A DNA stretch of 39,957 bases from Planctomycetes bacterium RIFCSPLOWO2_12_38_17 (lineage in GTDB: Bacteria; Planctomycetota; Brocadiia; Brocadiales; Brocadiaceae), in the NCBI GenBank assembly GCA_001830285.1, contig MHYY01000015.1, positions 3,107 through 43,063 of the forward strand. The letters run 5' to 3'. Positions 34,025-39,957 of this stretch are shown here, one piece after another (within the stretch, counting starts at the first letter, position 1; the number at the start of each line of letters is the position of its first letter). The notes beneath the pieces were generated by a model. It was given only the letters and a program-made list of their open reading frames with translations. It was not told where the DNA came from and made no database searches. The position numbers and the translations under genes were made by a program.

Positions 34025-35929
34025 ATGAAAATACTACTTGTGACCGTTCCAGTCGAGGCATACACCAAGTCGGCATACGAACGAGATATTCAGGGAAAGG
34101 AAGTATTCTCCACGGTCAATCGAGCAGATGGCGTGTTACCGGTCATCCCGAAAATCGCGATCGTGAGCATCATCAAGTACATGGAAAAGGCAGGATACGA
34201 AAGACAAGATATCGATTTCTATGACGTTGATATGTTGCAGCCGACCGACGATGAATTTACGTCCTATCTTATGAAAACAAAACCGGATGTCATTGGATTG
34301 AGCGCCGTGGTGTCGACGTGCTATTCCCAGGTAAAGAGACTCTCGCATCTAGCAAGAGCAGCACTTCCAAGCACACTTATCGTGATGGGCGGTAGTCTGT
34401 CGGCCTCGGCCAATGTAGTCCTGAATAGATCCGATGTAGATATCTGCGTGGTTGGCGCCGGTGAACTCGCGTTTATGGAGTTACTCAAAGCATACGGAGG
34501 CGACCAACTGACACTCAACTCGGACACGCTGCGCAAGGTAAAAGGGCTGGCATTTCTAAATGCAGGAAAAATCGAGTTCACCGGCTACGGCGCGCCTATT
34601 CCTGGCGATGAGAACTATTATCCCGACTATGATCTGCTGCTTTCGGGGCTTAAGGACAAGCCTGAACTGCTGGCCAACTATTTTCGCCCTGGGATGGGCA
34701 CCTATTACGTCCGATGCGATCCGCGATCAAAGCGCCAAAGCGAAATTCGACCAATGATGGCCCAACTGTGGACGACCAAGGGATGTGTGGCCCGGTGCAC
34801 GTTTTGTCAGCGCTCCACCAAAGGTTATCGAGTGTTCAAATCTGAGAGCCTTGACGCCCACCTGAAGGAACTGCGAACGAGATTTAACGTAGGATTTGTC
34901 CTTATCATGGATGAAAGCTTTGGCTCGGACAGGCCCTACACGAAGGAGATTGCGGAGATCCTTCACCGCAATGAAATGTTGTGGTTTTGTGGTGGAGTAC
35001 GGGTATCTACGGTAGACGCTGAATACGTCCAGTTCCTCAAGGATCATGGCTGCATGTCGCTGAAATTCGGCGTGGAATCGGGCAGCAAGGTGATCATGGA
35101 TGTTATGGAGAAGAAATTTACGCCCGAGCGCGTGTTTGAGTCGTTGAAACTCCTTGCCGACAGGGATATGTATTCGCCGTTGGCGTTCATGGTCGGGATG
35201 CCAGGTGAATCCATAGCATCTGTGAAGGAAACTGGAAAATTTTGGGGCCGGTTGTGTCATATGCAAGGCACCCATCCGCGGCACGGTGTTACGTCCATAT
35301 TTTATGCCCTCCCTCTCCCTGGAACGCCGCTTTTCGTTTACGGCCAGCAGAAAGGTGTGATAGGCACCTCGGTGGATGAAGAGGAGGCGTATCTTATCAA
35401 CGTTGGGGCCGTGGGTGCGGAGAAACTGAATTACCCCAATTTGAATGGTTCCAAATTCTTAGATGTAATCTGGTGGGATTGCTTGGCTGTATTCGAGGCA
35501 TTGAAGGAATTCTATCGGCTGGCAAGAGAGCGTCCATTGCCTAACCCGAAGACTTTCCTGCAAGCGGAGATTTACGAGGGTTACAAGATCGAACAACGAC
35601 GGGTCGGTGCCATTGGGAGGATCAGATCAATTCTCAAGGATATGCTTTACTCCAAGTGGGTTTTCGGAACCCCGCTGGTTCATCCCGTTATCGTGATGCT
35701 GAGAATAAGGGTCAGCGTGCAATTCATGTACCGCAAATATTTTTTCAAGGTTCGCGGCATGGAATATAACCTATTCAAGGAGTGGCCGAAGATATCACAA
35801 CTGGAAGCTACCGCCGGTACAAAGCCGATTAAACTATCCTTGAGGTCGATTGTGAACGACAAGCTGTTGATAGCGGGAGATGAAAACTACCCTGACCAGG
35901 TGCGCAAGGAACTTTCTATAGGTCTGTGA
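34025..35929 (+). CDS. B12-binding-domain radical SAM protein in the GC-rich block
   Basis: 634 residues. The B12-binding-like N-terminus has ILLVTVPVEAYTKSAYERD, PDVIGLSAVVS, LIVMGGSLSA and VDICVVGAGELAFMELL. The radical SAM core has C254-x3-C258-x2-C261 (TKGCVARCTFCQRSTKGYRV). LKFGVESGSKVIMDVMEKK and FMVGMPGESIASV follow. The C-terminal 150 residues are basic and include a hydrophobic stretch near HPVIVMLRIRVSVQFMY, which could touch the membrane. It differs in base composition from the other radical SAM genes, so it was probably acquired with the surrounding block. Confidence 0.9.
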   Translation: MKILLVTVPVEAYTKSAYERDIQGKEVFSTVNRADGVLPVIPKIAIVSIIKYMEKAGYERQDIDFYDVDMLQPTDDEFTSYLMKTKPDVIGLSAVVSTCYSQVKRLSHLARAALPSTLIVMGGSLSASANVVLNRSDVDICVVGAGELAFMELLKAYGGDQLTLNSDTLRKVKGLAFLNAGKIEFTGYGAPIPGDENYYPDYDLLLSGLKDKPELLANYFRPGMGTYYVRCDPRSKRQSEIRPMMAQLWTTKGCVARCTFCQRSTKGYRVFKSESLDAHLKELRTRFNVGFVLIMDESFGSDRPYTKEIAEILHRNEMLWFCGGVRVSTVDAEYVQFLKDHGCMSLKFGVESGSKVIMDVMEKKFTPERVFESLKLLADRDMYSPLAFMVGMPGESIASVKETGKFWGRLCHMQGTHPRHGVTSIFYALPLPGTPLFVYGQQKGVIGTSVDEEEAYLINVGAVGAEKLNYPNLNGSKFLDVIWWDCLAVFEALKEFYRLARERPLPNPKTFLQAEIYEGYKIEQRRVGAIGRIRSILKDMLYSKWVFGTPLVHPVIVMLRIRVSVQFMYRKYFFKVRGMEYNLFKEWPKISQLEATAGTKPIKLSLRSIVNDKLLIAGDENYPDQVRKELSIGL

Positions 35930-36063
35930 AGCGATCAATAAACATTCGCCAGAAGATAGTGATCCATTGCAAAACTATTTAACTGGCCTATCACGGATTA
36001 CCGGTAATGGCGGTAAGGGAGGGGCAGGTGTCTATCGCGCCTTGATGCTTTCAATGTGCTACG

Positions 36064-37452
36064 ATGAAGAGAGAATGCATGCAACAAAAGCCTAATTTCT
36101 ATTTGACCAGGTTCGTAACGGTAAAAGACAAATACGGATTGCCATATACCGGCCTAATTCTCTACTACATGATGGCCTATTCTCTGCGGTATAGATTTGT
36201 GCAGTTTGCGAGAATTATCGGAGAACTTCTCCAGGGAAGATTCAGTATGAATTACTCCGTAAACAGTATGCTCGCGTACGTATATCGCCAGTTGAATAAT
36301 TTTGAGGGCGAATGCAAGGCCTTGATGAGAATTGTGCCAGCCAATTGCCATGATATTGACCTTTTGTTTCGCGCGTCTGAAAGCGCGGCTTTTTCAGGGG
36401 ACGTGGACAGCTTGGTAAGGCTTCGGGATATCGCCGCACAGGAGAGTGCGGCGATACATTTTCATATCAAAGGCCTATTGGCTTTCGTGAAAGGGGAGGC
36501 AAATTACGCGGTTCACTTCCAGGAAGCTGTCAGGTCTTTCTTGGATCCGGAAAGTATTGACTCGTCTGACGCATCGGGGAAATCGGTGAGTATATTGTTG
36601 CAGAAAGCCTATAAATCCGGGCGTCCCCTTCCCGAGTTTGTTAGAGCCGCCTCCAATATAAGGGAATTGTCCATTATCGATGAGTTGTTGAAGGTTGATG
36701 GCCCATCGCATCTACCGCCTTTGCTATCGGACGCTTTGGATGGGACAGCGATAACTGATTCTGGACTTACCAATCCGATCGTTCTCATTTCCTGCAGTAC
36801 CGGTTACCTTCGAGTTTTTGCTGATTATTATATTCGCACCTTCCGGCGTAAGAATCTAAACATTGTCCATTTTCATGTCCTGGCGGATGATATGGAGGCC
36901 ACGCGGAATTACTTGGAGGCATTAAAAAATAGGCACTCCAACGTTGGCTATTCAATAGAGGCGCTCTCCGGAAACTCGCAGACCTATATCACCCTGTCGC
37001 GATTTCTAATTTGCCGCGATTTAATGAAGCACTACAACAGCGATGTTCTCATCTCGGATATCGATTTATGTGTTTATTTTAATCTGGGTTCAATAGGTAG
37101 AGAACTTAGAACTCAAGGATGCGATTTTGGACTTTTTGCTCTAGGTTATCGCGTGCCTTGGGGGAAGTTTAGCATTGGTTTCAGCTATTTCAGGGTTGCC
37201 AACCACGCCAGCGACGTCTATTTAGATGTGCTTTCGAGGTATTTGGTATGGTTGTACTCTAATGGTGGTTTCTTTTCCATGGATATGGTAGGGGGAATGA
37301 TGGCACATGAATATATGCTGGCGCGAGGCCATGATTTCAAGGTGCTGAATCTCTCGGGTTTTGCTGACCTTATGCAAATGCACACCAAGATACCGAAGAA
37401 GCTGCAGAGGGGGAAAATCGAAGTCAAATTCGGAAACGGCGCTCCTCAATGA
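36064..37452 (+). CDS. Glycosyltransferase-like protein with helical N-terminus and DxD motif
   Basis: 462 residues. Residues about 30-230 are helix-rich and TPR-like (YRQLNNFEGECKALMRI and similar). From about 240 a nucleotide-diphospho-sugar transferase-like domain appears: NPIVLISCSTGYLRVFADYY, NIVHFHVLADD, and DVLISDIDLC with the D332-x-D334 metal motif, then GFSYFRVANHASD. Related to glycosyltransferases with a GT8-like core, but I cannot name the family. Its C-terminal bases are nearly repeated downstream in a remnant; the repeat implies a 4-base deletion here that cuts the protein by roughly eight residues or more. Confidence 0.6.
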   Translation: MKRECMQQKPNFYLTRFVTVKDKYGLPYTGLILYYMMAYSLRYRFVQFARIIGELLQGRFSMNYSVNSMLAYVYRQLNNFEGECKALMRIVPANCHDIDLLFRASESAAFSGDVDSLVRLRDIAAQESAAIHFHIKGLLAFVKGEANYAVHFQEAVRSFLDPESIDSSDASGKSVSILLQKAYKSGRPLPEFVRAASNIRELSIIDELLKVDGPSHLPPLLSDALDGTAITDSGLTNPIVLISCSTGYLRVFADYYIRTFRRKNLNIVHFHVLADDMEATRNYLEALKNRHSNVGYSIEALSGNSQTYITLSRFLICRDLMKHYNSDVLISDIDLCVYFNLGSIGRELRTQGCDFGLFALGYRVPWGKFSIGFSYFRVANHASDVYLDVLSRYLVWLYSNGGFFSMDMVGGMMAHEYMLARGHDFKVLNLSGFADLMQMHTKIPKKLQRGKIEVKFGNGAPQ

Positions 37453-37502
37453 GTACGCCTCCGGGCGTCCGTCCGCTGTTGGGAAAACGTCGAGGAATTT
37501 AA

Positions 37503-37640
37503 AAAAGATCGAGATGGGCTGACCTCTATACGGCAATTGACTTCAAAGAATTGATCAGCGTGCCGACGCAACTGCAGCGCCTAAAAATCAAAATCAAATG
37601 GGGAAGCGGGGAGGCGGTCCTCAATGAGGGCGCCTCCTGA
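37503..37640 (+). pseudogene. 3' remnant of a relative of the DxD glycosyltransferase-like gene
   Basis: A 45-codon frame reads WADLYTAIDFKELISVPTQL, then QRLKIKIKWGSGEAVLNE, GAS and stop. This matches the end of the upstream gene (KIPKKLQRGKIEVKFGNG) in both protein and DNA, beginning at a shared CTGCAG. Nothing upstream in frame extends it; a stop lies at 37500-37502. It is best read as the surviving tail of a deleted tandem duplicate. Confidence 0.55.
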
Positions 37641-37683
37641 AACAAGCCAGATTTGTTACACGGGAAAAATAAGGGGAAGATCC

Positions 37684-38373
37684 ATGAAAAAGAAAGTAAC
37701 AGCCCTTATCTTGTGCGGAGGGAAAGGCGACCGTCTTAGGCCGCTAACTGATTCCCTGCCGAAACCGTTGGTACTCCTGGGCGGTCGTCCTATCCTGAGT
37801 TACGTTATGAATCATCTGAAAAGGTATGGCATAGATGATGTGGTTATCGCGGCCGGGTATCAGAAGGAAAAAATTCATGAGTTCTTTGAAGAAAATCATT
37901 GTGGTCTGAATGTGAAAATAATGGACACGGGGAATGTTGATATTATCGAACGAATCAAGAGTTGTTCTTCACAAATCAGCGATGATTTTATTGTTTTATA
38001 TGGTGACACTATCGCCGATGTGAACCTCGAACAGCTTCAGGCGTTTCATTTATCTCATAGCCTGAAAGCAACCATGACGCTTTGGCCGCTTAGAACTTCC
38101 TTTGGATTGGCCGAGCTGGATGGTGAAGGAAATGTTTTACAGTTCCGGGAAAAACCAGTTCTCGATCATTGGATCAATATTGGCTATTTTTATTACGAGA
38201 AAGAAATTCTTTCCTGGATAAAGGACTTTTCAACTTATGCCGCATTTCTGGAATTCCTGGCAAATCAAAAAGAACTGAAAGGATTCAAGCATCACGGACT
38301 CCATATCACCGTAAACTCACTTCGTGAGCTGGAAGACGCCGAGAAAAATATTCACGAGTTTGAGTTTAAATGA
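37684..38373 (+). CDS. Sugar-1-phosphate nucleotidyltransferase
   Basis: 229 residues from ATG 37684, preceded by AAGGGGAAG; an in-frame ATG at 37624 would overlap the pseudogene and is less likely. The signature LCGGKGDRLRPLTDSLPKPL begins near residue 10, with the PKPL lysine. YGDTIADVN is the metal-binding G-D segment, FREKP is the sugar loop, and WINIGYFYYEKE closes the site. Activates a sugar-1-phosphate to an NDP sugar. Its neighbour is CDP-glucose 4,6-dehydratase-like, so a glucose-1-phosphate cytidylyltransferase-type role is a reasonable inference; mannose-1-phosphate is the alternative. Confidence 0.85.
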   Translation: MKKKVTALILCGGKGDRLRPLTDSLPKPLVLLGGRPILSYVMNHLKRYGIDDVVIAAGYQKEKIHEFFEENHCGLNVKIMDTGNVDIIERIKSCSSQISDDFIVLYGDTIADVNLEQLQAFHLSHSLKATMTLWPLRTSFGLAELDGEGNVLQFREKPVLDHWINIGYFYYEKEILSWIKDFSTYAAFLEFLANQKELKGFKHHGLHITVNSLRELEDAEKNIHEFEFK

Positions 38374-38394
38374 CAAAGGTTATTCTAATAAATC

Positions 38395-39423
38395 ATGAAA
38401 ATTAAAGATAATTATTGGTTTAATAAAAACGTCCTGGTTACTGGCGTTAATGGATTTATCGGCGGAAATTTGGCTAAACATCTTGTAGAAAAAGGTGCCA
38501 ACGTTTTCGGGGTCATTAGAAATTCTAAACGCGACACCATGCTCTATTATGAAAAACTGAATGAGAAAATTACCCTGATCGCTGGCGATATTACTGATAA
38601 GGATTTTCTTTCCAGAATCGTTTCTGAAGAACGGATTCAATCCGTCTTTCATCTCGCATGCCAAGTTGAAGTGGGGATTGGTCTTGTCAACCCCTATTTG
38701 ACATTCGAATCGAATATCAAAGGAACCTACTGTCTGCTTGAGGCAATCCGGCAATACCCGCAAACCATTGAGTCAGTAATCGTTGCCTCAACAGACAAGT
38801 CTTATGGCAGTTACCCACGAGAAAAAATGCCATACAAGGAAGACTATCCTCTTTGCCCAAAATATCCTTATGATGTTTCCAAAGCCTGTGCTGATCTGAT
38901 CGCCCAGTCTTATGCGACTGAGCTTTATAATTTTCCGGTTGTTGTGACGAGATTTTGTAATATCTTCGGTCCAGGGCAGCTCAATTTCTCAGCCATCTTT
39001 CCTGATTCGATCAGGGCGTGCTTAGGCTATGGGTCTTTCACGCCACGAGGTAATGGGTTACAAATCAGGGATTTTATTTTTGTTGAGGATGTTGTAGATC
39101 TTTACCTGTGTATAGGGGAAGGCCTTGCAAAAAAGCCTGAAAGGCTCCGCGGGCATATTTATAATGCCGGGACCAACACTCCTATATCAGTTCGTGAAAT
39201 TTTGGAAACGGTTTACAAACTAACAGGCCAAGAACATTCCTTCAGCAATATATTAGAAGAGATGAAGGGTAAAGAAACCGTGGGTGAGATCGATTGTCAA
39301 TATATGGATTTCGAAAAAGTTAATCAACATTTCGGCTGGTCTCCTAAGCATTCATTTGAGGGGGGCGTTATTAAAACGATTGAATGGTTTAGAAGATATT
39401 TAAAATATAAGTATGAATATTGA
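38395..39423 (+). CDS. NAD-dependent epimerase/dehydratase, CDP-glucose 4,6-dehydratase-like
   Basis: 342 residues, extended SDR. NAD loop TGVNGFIG (16-23); ASTDKSYGSYP with T133-D134-K135, the dehydratase-type triad; catalytic Y159-x3-K163 in PYDVSKACADL. VTRFCNIFGPG and RDFIFVEDVVDLY are also conserved. The STDK and YDVSKACAD text resembles CDP-glucose 4,6-dehydratases, which feed 3,6-dideoxy sugars. It follows the nucleotidyltransferase after 21 bases, so the two probably act in sequence. Final substrate is inferred. Confidence 0.87.
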   Translation: MKIKDNYWFNKNVLVTGVNGFIGGNLAKHLVEKGANVFGVIRNSKRDTMLYYEKLNEKITLIAGDITDKDFLSRIVSEERIQSVFHLACQVEVGIGLVNPYLTFESNIKGTYCLLEAIRQYPQTIESVIVASTDKSYGSYPREKMPYKEDYPLCPKYPYDVSKACADLIAQSYATELYNFPVVVTRFCNIFGPGQLNFSAIFPDSIRACLGYGSFTPRGNGLQIRDFIFVEDVVDLYLCIGEGLAKKPERLRGHIYNAGTNTPISVREILETVYKLTGQEHSFSNILEEMKGKETVGEIDCQYMDFEKVNQHFGWSPKHSFEGGVIKTIEWFRRYLKYKYEY

Positions 39424-39835
39424 TTATTGTCAACATCGTTTTTTGGCGTAACGAAAAAAGTTGAACACCCACTCACTTCTGTACGTCCCGCAATGATTAG
39501 GGCTGCTGTAGGGTTAGTTCGATTTGCGCTTAAATAGAAAACCCATAGCAGTTGTTTGCAGATCTGCCTGTAAATCACAAACCCATTCTTCAACTAAGTC
39601 ATAGTTTTCTTCGAAAGGTTTATGAAGGTTGTTGTAGTTGAAGTTGCGTATTGGGAAAGATGCTTTATAGATCGACGGTGGGACGTGCTGAATAGCAAAA
39701 GTGTCTTCTGCTGCTTTTGTAATGGGAGTTCTATCAAATATTATGTATTGAGCGTTTGTTGCTACTGCGGGGGTATAAATAGTTTTGTGTAATCGGTCAT
39801 TGGCAGGATACTGCCGCCTACTTAAAGGGAAATAT
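39424..39835. other. Intergenic region before the IS256-type transposase
   Basis: No plus-strand gene. A minus-strand frame runs through most of it and may be the tail of a gene cut by the insertion sequence. The stretch after about 39780 should contain the left end of the IS256-type element; its terminal repeat cannot be fixed because the right end is outside the window. Confidence 0.5.
39514..39790 (-). pseudogene. Possible 3' fragment of an unrecognised gene
   Basis: Minus-strand frame ending in a stop at 39514, containing AAEDTFAIQHVPPSIYKASF and DLVEEWVCDLQADLQTTAMG. It reads like protein, with few low-complexity stretches, but I recognise no family. Upstream it merges into sequence next to the transposase, consistent with truncation by insertion. 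Low confidence. Confidence 0.25.
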
Positions 39836-39957
39836 ATGACCAAACGCAAAGTAGCACAACCCGACCTGATTGATCTTTTACTCGCCGACTACCAGAAACC
39901 GGAAGACCTAATCGGCGAGAACGGAATATTAAAGCAGCTCACCAAAGCCATCGTGGA
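39836..39957 (+). mobile_element. Start of an IS256-family transposase, cut by the window end
   Basis: From ATG 39836 the frame reads MTKRKVAQPDLIDLLLADYQ, then KPEDLIGENGILKQLTKAIV, the characteristic opening of IS256-family (Mutator-type) DDE transposases, which are about 400 residues. Only the first 40 codons are in the window. A ribosome-binding site (AAAGGGAAA) precedes it. It marks the right border of the locus. Confidence 0.85.

Noticed and set aside
34727-35284. A 185-codon open frame on the minus strand
   Set aside because: It lies entirely within the radical SAM gene at 34025, which has clear family motifs; long antisense frames are expected in GC-richer DNA.
35930-36063. The palindrome ATTACCGGTAAT upstream of the DxD protein gene
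   Set aside because: A single short palindrome with no promoter beside it; not enough to call an operator.

Overview
This window is one long, almost entirely plus-strand locus for building a surface polysaccharide or other exported glycan. No taxonomic marker gene is present. The AT-rich backbone, the EPS-type regulators and the many non-coding boilerplate repeats around GxxExxY and four-helix-bundle genes suggest an environmental Gram-negative lineage. I lean towards Planctomycetota of the anammox type (Brocadiales), but that is an impression and not a demonstration.

Layout. 1-3311: the 3' end of an extended SDR (UDP-glucuronate decarboxylase-like), an iron-sulfur-type flavodoxin reductase, a phosphomannomutase/phosphoglucomutase with an extra cysteine-bearing N-terminus, and an exported STN-like/HEAT-repeat protein. 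3330-5096: the control region, with a strong-looking promoter, two stem-loops and a NusG-paralog antiterminator (RfaH/UpxY/LoaP type), then a MITE-like insertion, then an EPS-associated MarR-type regulator. 5099-7404: gmd and fcl, the GDP-L-fucose pathway, both carrying odd in-frame inserts. 7536-16273: an ABC exporter, a GT9 glycosyltransferase, two radical SAM enzymes, a split transketolase interrupted by a toxin-antitoxin pair, a GxxExxY cassette and a methyltransferase. 16274-16982: a wrecked second GxxExxY cassette containing an IS200/IS605-like non-autonomous element. 16983-29502: radical SAM enzymes in series, mixed with an RmlD-like SDR, a Nudix hydrolase, a frameshifted GT2, an aldo/keto reductase, an SMR-like membrane protein and a TIM-barrel isomerase. 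29537-37640: a visibly more GC-rich block with two TIGR04372-type glycosyltransferases, a methyltransferase, a polysaccharide deacetylase, a B12-type radical SAM enzyme, a DxD glycosyltransferase-like protein and the 3' remnant of a relative. 37684-39423: a sugar nucleotidyltransferase and a CDP-glucose 4,6-dehydratase-like SDR. 39836-end: the start of an IS256-family transposase.

How it may work together. The NusG paralog probably lets polymerase read through the long operon. Phosphomannomutase, gmd and fcl would supply GDP-fucose. The nucleotidyltransferase, SDRs, transketolase pair, aldo/keto reductase and isomerase could supply unusual or branched sugars. The glycosyltransferases assemble them and the ABC protein exports the product. 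The standout is eight radical SAM proteins, four with SPASM-like tails or short single-domain architecture and four with B12-binding-like N-terminal domains. This is far more than an ordinary O-antigen or capsule locus, and it points to radical-based C-methylation, epimerisation, dehydration or carbon-skeleton chemistry on a sugar or lipid. No convincing RiPP precursor peptide was seen.
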